Assembly: GCA_014871385.1 (NCBI GenBank) | Contig: CM026426.1 | Span: 1,275,544-1,339,543 of the forward strand | Source: Ceratodon purpureus | Taxonomy: Eukaryota; Streptophyta; Bryopsida; Pseudoditrichales; Ditrichaceae | Length of the DNA: 64,000 nt | Direction: 5' to 3' | Part shown: in pieces, positions 11,459 to 21,500 of the stretch | How the letters are laid out: each line of letters begins with the position of its first letter | Numbering within the stretch: position 1 is the first letter of the stretch | Notes under the pieces: generated by a model | What the model saw: only the letters and a program-made list of their open reading frames with translations | Database searches by the model: none | Told to the model about the DNA's origin: nothing | Program-made: the position numbers and the translations under genes

Positions 11459-11648
11459 TTAGAGAAATGGCGGTTGAGGGGAGATGCTGGAAGGAGAGAG
11501 TTAGCTATGTGAGATGCGGTGTGTGTGAGTATGCTTAGGAGATGGACTGAATCTGCTTAGTGAGGGCCGGTAGTTAGTAAGTGTGTACGTTAGTGATAGG
11601 AATAATAACATTTAGTATTAGGGAGCGATTCGGCGGTTTCCGGTGGAG

Positions 11649-12190
11649 GGAGCTTGGTCGATAGCCGGCAGCTCCAGTTGAAGTGAAGTGCGGTTCGGTG
11701 GTGGTGCAGCCGAGCGGTGGAGCCTCGGTTGCTGGTTGCAGCAGCTGAACCTGCAGATAGAGTTGTGAAGGAGGGCTCGACGCCGAAATTCTCAAAAGGT
11801 TGCAGAGAGCTTGGGTTGGTCGACGTCGACGATCAGTTGGAAGCAGCCGCTGTCGGTTGGAGGTTTCGATTTGTTCGAACGGTGAAGAGCTCGGTGGAAC
11901 TGACGGTCTGAGAAACCAGGAGCTTGGTCGATAGCCGGCAGCTCCAGTTGAAGTGAAGTGCGGTTCGGTGGTGGTGCAGCCGAGCGGTGGAGCCTCGGTT
12001 GCTGGTTGCAGCAGCTGAACCTGCAGATAGAGTTGTGAAGGAGGGCTCGACGCCGAAATTCTCAAAAGGTTGCAGAGAGCTTGGGTTGGTCGACGTCGAC
12101 GATCAGTTGGAAGCAGCCGCTGTCGGTTGGAGGTTTCGATTTGTTCGAACGGTGAAGAGCTCGGTGGAACTGACGGTCTGAGAAACCAGG
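11649..12190. repeat. Perfect 270-bp tandem duplication
   Basis: Bases 11651-11920 and 11921-12190 appear identical, each starting AGCTTGGTCGATAGCCGGCA and ending AGAAACCAGG. Because 270 is a multiple of three, a minus-strand frame runs through both copies and repeats a 90-residue Ser/Pro/Gln-rich peptide; I do not regard that frame as a proven gene. Absence of any difference implies a very recent duplication or an assembly artefact. Confidence 0.92.
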
Positions 12191-13920
12191 TTGAGAAGGC
12201 AGTGGTTGTTGTGAGATCCGACAATTCCGGAGCTGGAGTATCGACGTCGGTTACTTTTGGTGGTTGAACTGGTTGTGCATGAGCTGAGGGCGGTGAGCTT
12301 GAGAAGTTTACAGCAGTCGGTGGAGGCTGCGTTGAAATCAAAGGCTGGAAGGTGGATGCTCGTCGAGATCAGACAAGAGAAGAACGTCGACAGGTTGTGG
12401 ATTCCGGGATTTCCGGCGATTGAGAGCTCGAGCAAGCGGCAGGCGGAAGGTCGACAAAGGCGGTGGTTTGGTGATTCAAGGTGGTGACGGTGGGCTGTGA
12501 AGGAATATTGCAAGCTGCGATAGTTGGCTCGGTGGCTGCAAGGGGCCGGTTGTTTTGTTATTATTTTGGTGTACTCATTTGTTGGAGCTCGGCTGGTGAG
12601 GAGGTCGAGGAGATTTGGTGACTACAGGTGGAGTAGCCGGCTGCAGCTGCAGTAGCCGGTTGAATTAGAATTTGCCCGTTTTATTATTAGAGTAATTCGT
12701 TTTGATTACTGTCGGAGGATTGAGTGGTGCACGAATCCTGGAAGTCTCGGTGGAACTCGACATCGACTAAGAACTTGGAAGCTGGTTGACGGTCGCTGTA
12801 TCATTGGCGGCGGTGTTGCAGTGCTGTCGAGGCAAGGAGGAGTCGTCTAAAAATCCAAGCTGAGTATCCGGCTACAGTTTCAGTAGTTGCGATTGGCGAC
12901 TGCAAGTGACGTTGGAGTTTTGGTATTTTTATTTTTATTTTAGTTGTACTGTTCTCGATGTTGCTGTTTGTGGCGAGCCGAGGAGCTGTGAAGCTATTGA
13001 TTGGAAGAAACTCGTTGTGAGTTTCGGAGCTTGATGGCTTCAAGATCAGGAGATTCAGTCAAGAGGGAAGGCCATCTTTGTTGCTTGCTTGATTGAAGCT
13101 GGCTAGTGCTACAGGGGCGCGTGGTTCCTTTGTTTTAATTTATTTCTATTTTATTTAATAACGCTCGGATTTAGTGGTGGTAATTGAGTGAACAAAAATT
13201 GTGCATATCTGTACACCAAAGTAAAATAAAAATATGAATGTTATTGTGGAAAATATGGACATTGCTTAAATTTGAAGTTTACGCTTGTGTGTTGACCCTC
13301 TTGTGTGTTGACCCTCTTGTGTATTGTATGGTAAAAATGGGGTGTTGGATTGTGCATGAATTTTCATAATTAAATAAAAGGGAAGAAATCATTAATTTTG
13401 AGCATTCGACAGTTTTGATTTTGATGTGAATGGATTGAGTTACAGATGAAGAGGGTAAAAATATAAAAATTAAATAAAAACTAAGAGTAAATTAAGAGTT
13501 AAGATAAAAATTAATTAAGTGAAGTAAGTTGTTGGAGTTACTAACTATTTAAGGTTTGTAAGTGTTGGAATGTACTAAATATTTATGATTATTAATTACT
13601 TAGGGTTAGAGTAAAGTCAATTTCTTTCCTTACCTCACATATTTACTTTATGTTAATTTTGGATTTCTATATGAAGTAATTAAAATTTAACCGTATGTCT
13701 GGCAGCCAGAGCCAACTATTTAGGGTTGTGTTTTATGGTCCTACACTTTGACTCCCACAAATTGTTGACTTGAAATGGTTTATAATATTCTAGTATATCT
13801 AGTATTTTTTCTTCTTTTTATATTTTTTTTCTTGGTTTTAATTTTTAGTTTTTTATCTATTCATCTATTTTGTATTCCTTGCTGCTTAAAAAAATTATAT
13901 ACATATATATATATAATTCT
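12191..13920. other. Moderate-GC then AT-rich spacer, no gene recognised
   Basis: About 12,200-13,100 is GGAGTTG/GTAGCCGG-rich, with repeated short phrases such as GTAGCCGG (near 12633 and 12652), and may be the internal or leader part of a non-coding retroelement. About 13292-13324 contains a 16-bp unit, CTTGTGTGTTGACCCT, repeated about twice. From 13,140 onward the DNA is AT-rich with no coding signal. Confidence 0.5.
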
Positions 13921-14793
13921 TTAACCCCTAAAATTCTGAGGGTGTATTTCATCAAAACTACCTCAAAACAGCCCCTCTTCAAAGCAAGGTGAATTTTTAA
14001 ATACTTGGGGTCTTTTTTAGTACATCGAACCGTAAGATCGTTTAGCTAACTTCTATGTCTACATGTCCACCAAATCTTACACACTCATTCTTCACTAATT
14101 GCAAGATCGTTTTGTTCAAAGTTGAAAAACAAGGTTTTTTTCCTTGCGCAAAAAGGGATCAGCAGAGTTTTGAAGGCTCAAAAAACTTCATTTTTGCATT
14201 ATGGATTTTGGGGGTTTTGATGCACGTCAAAGAAGACTGAGTTAGATAATTATTTTTTAAAAAAAATTATATTCAAAAAAGTTGTGGAAGGTTGCCAAAA
14301 AAATCATTTTCCGCTAGGGGGTATACTGAAATTCACAAACAAATGCTGCTTTTGGTCAATAAAAATTGCATATGAAAAAAATTTGGATTAAAAATCCGAA
14401 CGGTGGGAACATGCTCTACTGCCTTCTCTATGCATAGAAATTTTTATTTTTGAAAAATATTAAAATCTCAATTTTTGGTGGAATTTCAAAGTTTCGTCTT
14501 TGGGCAGATTTTGGCAAATTTTCGCAATTTTGGGCAGTTTTGGGCAGAATTTGATGCATTCACAGTGGCTTAGAAAATTTCAGCAGCTGCCCAACGAGTA
14601 GCGTTTGACACTTAAATCTTCATAAGTTTTGATCCCGATGTCGGAATTGAAAAATAAAAATACGCACACGAAGATCTTCAAACGGCCCACCTTCAATAAA
14701 AATTTCAGGAAATCCCGATGTAAATTGCATTCATAGGTACATGCCCAAATTCCAAAAAAGCCCAAATGTGGATGATTGTCCTTTAGGGGTTAA
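13921..14793. mobile_element. Non-autonomous element with TTAACCCCTAAA termini
   Basis: It begins TTAACCCCTAAA (13921-13932) and ends TTTAGGGGTTAA (14782-14793), an exact 12-bp inverted pair, 873 bp apart. The interior is AT-rich without a credible ORF. If TTAA is a target duplication, the terminus is CCCCTAAA. The same left-end sequence (AAATTCTGAGGGTGTATTTC) and right-end sequence (GCCCAAATGTGG, ATTGTCCTTTAGGGG) recur, with changes, in the copy at 62115-62317. Confidence 0.75.
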
Positions 14794-16291
14794 TATTAAA
14801 AAATGAATTATCATGACGTTTGATTTGACGATGTTGTGTCCTTGACCATGTGAAACAATAAGGTGTGTGACTATTCCATTAGTTTTGTCTCTTTTTTTTC
14901 TTTTAATAATTCCTTGCTTCGTAAATTTTTTTTTTCTCTTCATTCATATATGTCTGATTATTTCTTATATATGTTTAAAGAATGAATTATGATTACATTT
15001 GATTTGTTGGTGTCGTATCGTTGACCACATGTGGAAAATTAAGGTGTGTTTTTATGCCATTAGTTTTGTTGAATTTTTATTATAATTCCTAACACTATTC
15101 CTTGCTTTTGAAATATTTAAGTTTTATTCATTCTTATTTGATTAATATCTCCTTAATATTTGATTCCATTATCCAATTTTTGATTTTAACTCTTTTATCA
15201 TTGTCATGGTCTGTTTTAGCAAATCTTTTTCAAATTCTTAAATATTCGCTTGGCACTTTTGTCCTTGCTATTCCCCACTTCTCACTTATTTTTTTTGGGC
15301 AAATGTTGTGCCTGCTAGATACTAACAAATTTGTAATATGTATGTACCCATTCATTAGGCAGTGTTTTAATGTGTTTTATGCTATCCTCTATGCCAAGCG
15401 TAGACTTTGGATGAACATTTCTTTATGGTCTTAGTTCACATGCGAAATGCCCATATCCGCTGAACAAATACCATATTATAAGTAGCAAATCTTACTGAGG
15501 TTATGGGCCTTGTATTTTATTAATCACGCTTCTCTTGTTTGTGATGGAACTTCATCTATTTTAGTATGCACGAGAGACAAATTTCATGTTCCAACTTCTA
15601 ATATAAACTTTTTTGTCTTTGATACTGCATAATGTGACATTTGTTTGTAACATTGAAGTATTAGCTAAGAGACAGATTCTATTGGATAAAGCAACACTTT
15701 ACTACCTATAAAGGCAAGAATTGCATGATGTTGTGGCTCCATTGGACACTCTACAACGTTTTATATTTGCATCAGTTCTTCATTTATAGTTGTACTAGTC
15801 CCCGTCAAAGGTCGGTGCGTCTAATATTTCAGCTGAGGTCATTCTTTAGTCCATAATAGGGGGATTGTGATTGTAGATGTCGGTCTTCTCAATTTTTGCA
15901 TGGACTACATGTACTATTTTAGAATGAAAGGAACATAATCGACGGTTTCAAATTTAGACAAGGAAAATGCAAGCATGTAGATAACCTCCACGATGTGTAT
16001 TGACTTTATTTTTACATGTTTCATGATGATAACGTGATATAGCCGTTTAGGCAAATGAATATAGATTTTCTACAAAGGAGTGTCATTAAACCAAACATGC
16101 AATTTTAGCTTCACGACAATCTACACAATGTTTTCCACATAATGCTAATTTGACTTCATATGAATCAGAATTGTTCAACTATGTGATGGCATGATTAATA
16201 TAGCTTTTCTTAGTCAAAGACTCTCAATTATATAGGGTCAAAAGGGGAAATGGTAGGCATGTCATTGAAGGAACCAAGAAGCATATGAAGG
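14794..16291. other. AT-rich spacer, nothing assigned
   Basis: Short frames such as 15102-15434 are Leu/Ile/Phe-rich translations of AT-rich DNA and show no recognisable domain. AATGAATTATCATGACGTTTGATTTG-type sequence occurs twice (near 14800 and 14984), each followed by TTGACCA and GGTGTGT, showing an old roughly 184-bp direct repeat. Confidence 0.5.
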
Positions 16292-16296
16292 CATGG

Positions 16297-16942
16297 TGTC
16301 ACTGACGTGCCATACCGGACTTCATCCACACCTCACGAGTTTACCGTGAGACCTATACCGATTCCGCATCACGGAAGCTTCTCAAGAGCTTTCCCAAAGA
16401 GCGGTGGCTAAGCGTGCTTAGATGCTATTATTTTCTAGAAGGTTCTACATCCTTCTATTACTTTCTAGAACCTTCCACTAGTTTCTAGAAGCTTCTACAA
16501 GCTTCCTTATAGTTCTAGTAGTTTCCGTAAGCTTCCACAAGCTTTCGGAAGGTTCCATACGGATCTGATTGTTTCCGGAAGCTTCCATAAGCTTCCGGAA
16601 GGTTCCGCTTGACCTTCTTAGATTCCGGAAGCTCCCATAAACTTCCGGAAGGTCCTATGGATGCTTCTCAAGGTCTCTAGAACCTTTCTTCGGAAGTTTC
16701 CTCTAGCCTAGTATAAATAGAGAGCTGAGGGCCATTGCTCCTCATTCTCTTCAACACCAGTTGTACATACTCTTCCAGTTATCAACATCACTTCTAGTTT
16801 TCCCACTTCTAGTTTTCTCACTTCAAGTGTTATTCTGAGTCTTGTGTGAGGAATCCCCTTACTTCTAGTCTATTCTTGTCTCCCTTTGAGGTATCCCCTC
16901 AATTTAGTCCCTTCCTCTATCTTAGAGTTGCCGACCGCATCA
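16297..16942 (+). mobile_element. Probable solo LTR with heat-shock-element array
   Basis: The interval starts TGTCAC, ends ATCA and is bracketed by CATGG (16292-16296) and CATGA (16943-16947), a near-perfect 5-bp duplication. A TATA box (TATAAATAG, 16712-16720) separates a U3-like part from a transcribed-looking CT-rich part. No gag or pol coding flanks it and I found no second copy, so it would be a solo LTR. Its U3 is described separately. Confidence 0.55.
16430..16690 (+). promoter_or_regulatory. Array of heat-shock elements (TTCnnGAAnnTTC) upstream of a TATA box
   Basis: Within about 260 bp there are repeated perfect triplets of the HSF site: TTCTAGAAGGTTC, TTCTAGAACCTTC, TTCTAGAAGCTTC, TTCCGGAAGCTTC and TTCCGGAAGGTTC, plus many TTCnnGAA pairs. 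Trimeric heat-shock factors bind alternating GAA/TTC at 5-bp spacing. The array ends just before the TATA box, so heat-responsive transcription of the LTR is a reasonable inference. Confidence 0.75.
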
Positions 16943-17159
16943 CATGAACAACAATCTTAGTAAATTTCTAACACAGTATGTACAAAAACATAATGTGAGT
17001 TTTTGAGAGACAAATAACATGACTTTGTGGTAGCTCGATGTAGGGATAGGACCTCACCCTGCAATCCGGTAGTCTCAAGTAAAGGGTTAAAGTTTACAGC
17101 TATTCATCGTCGTCATCATCCTACAGCTATGCTAACGCATGCCTCACAACCTCAGCAAA

Positions 17160-19079
17160 TTATGAAGAGATATTGTATACAAGATCCCCACCTTTTAGAA
17201 AGTACGAGGCTAGCTTCATGCGCAATTTGCATGCTAGAACTAGATGCAAGGCCACACTAACTGCCACAGACTTATTCAGATAAGTGCAAGTGAACTCCTC
17301 CCACCCAGACTTACTGTAGTAAGTACCTTCAATGACATAGTCCCCTGCTTCAAACTTAGCACCCGATAGACTCAGAAGGGGAGCTTGCAGTTGATACTTT
17401 TGACCTTGGTACTGCAAGACATACAACTCAACTCCCTCTCCATTTGGTTGCTAAGTTGGAACCACAAAATTGTCACCAATACCAACCACGTCGTCTAGCC
17501 TCTCTCCTTGTTGAACCTGGATAGAAAACGCTACACAAAATTCAAGAAAACAATTTAGAAGAATGCACCAAAGATCCGCAAGGTATAGACTCCAAATAGA
17601 ATTTTAACAACAAATTTACAAGGAAGGTCATAAAATATGGCAGTGCATGCTGTGTAGGATCGTTGTCAATCGTATCCAAGTCTTATGTTGAGGGTTTAGG
17701 CTAAAGTTGCACTGCACGCCACCAAGTTACATAGGCATGTTTCTCACAATTCTTCCAATCCTTCTCTATGCATGTGAATGTCTCTACTGCTGGTCCGTAC
17801 GAGAAGGATTGGTAGATGGTACAAAGGCGTAGTGAAGCTTGCAATACGTAGGGAACAATCTGCTACACTCTTAGAAGTACATAAGTGGAGAAGCTCTACT
17901 CACAGAAGTACATAAGTTTAGAAAATTAAGCACCTTTTCCATGTCCGATTGCATAGTAATTCCAGATCATGGAGCAGCCTTCAGTAAGACTCGGATACCT
18001 AGCAACAAAATGCATAGCCGTTGCACCTTTGAACTGACCTACACTCTCGTCGGTGAATACCCAGTGCTCTACAGGTCTTTCTCCATTAGTAGCCAACCAC
18101 CTCTAAAGTAGAAGAAGACAATGCAAAACAAACAAAATGTCATGCTTTTTATCGTTGGAGATGTAGTAATGGGTATGTTTCAAGGAGACTAATTCACCGT
18201 CTACATCACAAACCCTTTGCACTGTGATATGGACAAGCAAAGACACATACTTAGAAATGTACTACATGGACTGCACCTCATTGTGAATTTGAAATGCGTG
18301 ATTTTCTACAAAATCAATGCGAGATACTAGAACCCCCTCATTGCACTGATGGTCCTGCCAATTGGCAATGAAATTGTGCTTGATGGTTGCAGCAACCTTT
18401 GGTTTCATGTAACTAATGAATTGCAAAGGACTTGTCTCTTGGTATACCTTCGCAACTTTTTTTTGACTTCCATGTCTCTCGGTGAGTCCCAATTGTAACG
18501 TAGGAGAATTGTTTCTATGTGAGCTTTGGCTCCTCCTCCGAAGATAGTTCTTGTAGACAGAGAGGGAGAGTATCTACACCACAGATTTGACAAATACCTA
18601 TTAGACAACTAAGGTTGTGCCATTCAGCAAACGCAGGCTTAGGGCAAAGACACGCTTCCCACAATAGAGTGATCCGCTTGTATAGGTTGTGATGAACATC
18701 ACAGCCTGCACCATCATTTGTGGCACCGTTCACAAAATTAGAAAAAAGAGCACATCCGCAGGAGCAAGCTTGTTGTGCATGCAGCCCCCTATTTTCCTCC
18801 CATAGAGTGTTCAGTTCTACCCTCATGAGATCCATTTGTACATGATAGATACAACAGCAAACATTACGGTCCCTAAGAGATTTAAAAAACCAAGGCTTGA
18901 GATTCTCGAACCTCCGCTCGCCAATCTTGCACTTTGGATGAGCCTCTTTGAATTGCAAGAAGAATGACGTCTACAATTTGCAAGTGAGGAAAAGTATTAT
19001 TAGTACTATGACAGTGAACATTGTAGACCTCTAAGTACACTGCAGAATTGAAGTTCTGATCCAAACTACGGACGATCAC
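17160..19079 (-). pseudogene. Relic of a large DNA-transposon transposase (QFKG/HGK type)
   Basis: Minus-strand coding segments in changing frames read in one order: an N-terminal piece (19079-18882); a Cys-rich piece with FENLKPWF and RNVCCCIYH (18958-18515); segments at 18608-18405 and 18492-18262; then a piece with HWVFTDESVGQFKG (about 18072-18030) and YYAIGHGK (about 17963-17940); then EKDWKNCEKHAYVTWW (about 17790-17710); and a C-terminal piece with FEAGDYVIEG (17426-17160). The D..QFK plus HGK(G) signature and the upstream C-rich region recall a eukaryotic transposon protein type I cannot name securely. In-frame stops and frame changes show it is dead. Confidence 0.55.
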
Positions 19080-19743
19080 TTAGCCATAGCACTACATAAT
19101 ACATCAGCACTTGTTAGTGTAGTTCTAATGAGTATTCTTCATAAAAAGTACTAAATAAAGGTATGGAAGCTACGCCCAAAAAAATATTTTAGCAACGACA
19201 TCAGGAATTGAGTACGTGCAGTATTTTTAGAAGTACGTTTGAATTGTACCTATAGATAATACACATATAATGTACGTAAATTTATCCTATCATAAAGTAT
19301 AAAAATATTACACTTGGAGGAGACCTAATACAAACGCTACTACTGGTAGCGTCTATATTTTCATCAAGCAACATACTTTCTGAACTTGTAAACTAAAATA
19401 TTACTATAGGGGGTCATCCAAGACAATGCAACTACTTCCTTGCTGGTAGTTGAAATACTAACGGTGTGAAAGTACTTTAAAATTGCAAAATAGTGTACAC
19501 TTGAATTGTTCCATACATGCGGTGAAACATGTGTTTTAATGTAATGTACTCAAGTCTTAGCTGCGTGGCTATCAAGTATTGCTGTGGATGTGCCTCTCCT
19601 CTTCTCTTCAAACCACTGCCATTGTTGACCATGTCTTTTATGTTTGGATTAACTCTTGTATGACTGTGCCACCAGGCCTAAAATACGCCATTAGTGTATT
19701 TCAATGATTTATCACTTTGTATTTGCCTGCGAAGGGGTGCAAA

Positions 19744-20162
19744 CATTAGGGGAAAAATCAGGTCTCCTATGGGCCTTGTAAGACAGCCCGGATTAGGTGA
19801 GCTTCCTGCCCGCTGACACTTCTCTTCGAAATCTCATTGGTCGATATCCTGCCCGCTGACAACAAAATTCGCCCCGCTGACAACAGGATTCGGTACTGTC
19901 CAATGGGGTGACAGCAGTGGGCACACGGTCGGTGACAGTGTCATTACTGCTTGTATTTTCCAATGGGGGGGTGGGGTGGGGTGGGGTGGGGAAGGGAAGC
20001 GATTGGCTGGACCCCCCAAATGCCAACTGCTGGCACTGTTGGCAACATTTGGCGACCAACTGGTACAGTTGGTGCCAGCAGGTAAAGTGCACGGGCATGG
20101 CAAAAATTCAAGCACAGAAAATATGGAAAAGGCCCATAGGAGACCCCAATCTTCCCCTAATG
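19744..20162. mobile_element. 419-bp MITE with ~34-bp terminal inverted repeats
   Basis: The left end CATTAGGGGAAAAATCAGG and the inverted right end CATTAGGGGAAGATTGGGG continue into identical TCTCCTATGGGCCTT; about 30 of 34 bases match. If TA is the duplicated target, the terminus is GGGGAA, which would suit a Tc1/mariner-type MITE. The interior has three GCCCGCTGAC-like units (19808-19890) and a GGGGT microsatellite (about 19966-19991). It sits directly against the 3' end of the coding relic at 20180. Confidence 0.8.
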
Positions 20163-20180
20163 CCTTGGAGCTCCTACTTC

Positions 20181-21500
20181 CTATTCTTCTTTCCTTTCCA
20201 AGGCTGCTTGAATATTTTCGGCTTTGTTTCCAACACGAGCAAGCGCCTTAACACCACCCACAGTCCCACTCACAATAGCATCTAGCAATGCACCCTTCCT
20301 AAGTAACATGTTGTTCAAGAATGGTACAGACAAGGACTGTAACCCTGCTTTAAAACTTTGAATCAAATAATGAATATTTTTTGCTTCTATGTGATGAGTA
20401 TAGTAATAAGGTAGAAGTGGCCAAACTTAACTATGGCAAAGAGCTTTCTCTGGTACAATTTGACGAGAGCTTGGTCGAAGACAAAGGTTGAGCTCCTTAG
20501 ATTTACCTTGCACAATTTTTTGCGCAACCCTAGATGCATCTCATGCTAAAATGACGTCTGGAACCTCAAGCGCTATGTCCTTCATCGATGTCTCCCATCC
20601 TTCCAAGCCCAATGAAGATTTCTAACGATGGCATCGCTAGTACAACCGGTTGCATTCCGCCTTCTCTAAGTGTGCAACCTTTGCAGCTTCCATTGATGCA
20701 GTCCTCTCCGCATGACTAGCGCGTTGCGTCCTTGACCTCCGTGTTCGAGCCTTATCGCCCATCCTACACGTGATGAGACCCATGCAATCAAGACAAGTAA
20801 AGACTACGCGGTTAGAGAAGGGGGAACACAGTCTGGATTCTCAACAAGACGCTCGCGTACTTGGAGCATCTAGTTTGTAGTGTGCAGGTACCACCCAATA
20901 TCTCTAAGTTTTGCTGTTGGTGTATTGGCAACGTTGCAGCTGCTTGCAACATCATCTGACATATTGTACCATGAGCAGACGCTAAAATGTTGACCTACAC
21001 TTTCACTCCCTTCATTGACATAGTCATAGACAGGAAAATAATGAATAATTTCTTGTTGCACAAACAGCCGGGGATCCTTAACAACGTAGTAGGACTATAT
21101 CAAGGATTGAACTAGTGCGGGGTTTTGTGGTCTCTCTTCCTTTGACATTGATTCACAGAATCCTTGCAAAGGCTGCGCTGCACCCTACACAACTCTGTAA
21201 CCAAAGAAGGGAGTTTGAGCAATGTTTAAAACCCTTTGCATAGACTATCTCATGTAAGGCATCCAACCAGTAGATGCATAGAGACGTCTCGGATGTAGAC
21301 GTGTGCGGCTGGAATGTAACGACAACAAAATTGGACGGTCTAGATTTGGCAAGAAGTTTTCGAAGTATTTATGTTTTTGGAAAGGAATCTGCAAAGTGCT
21401 GTCAATGGGGGCCACATCAAATCCCAAAGTCAAATAAAACAGCGTATAAGGGTGATTCGTCCATTAGCCAACATGGAGTTAAGGTTAGAAAGGTCATCTA
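20181..21500 (-). pseudogene. Degenerate ORF, probable first protein of the same decayed transposon
   Basis: Minus-strand coding traces: NIQAALERKEE at the end, preceded by LRKGALLDAIVSGTVGG, IHYLIQSFKAGLQ, and farther upstream NLCLRPSSRQIVPEKAL and a segment at 21061-20870 (YFPVYDYVNEGSESVGQHFSV). Stops interrupt the frame. Helical, Ala/Leu/Lys-rich; no catalytic motif seen. It lies upstream of, and on the same strand as, the transposase relic at 17-19 kb with the MITE between, so both may derive from one element. Confidence 0.4.

Noticed and set aside
11574-12341. 255-codon minus-strand ORF across the 270-bp duplication
   Set aside because: Repeats because the DNA repeats; low-complexity Ser/Pro/Gln composition, no domain, no coherent flanking exons. 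Kept only as a repeat.
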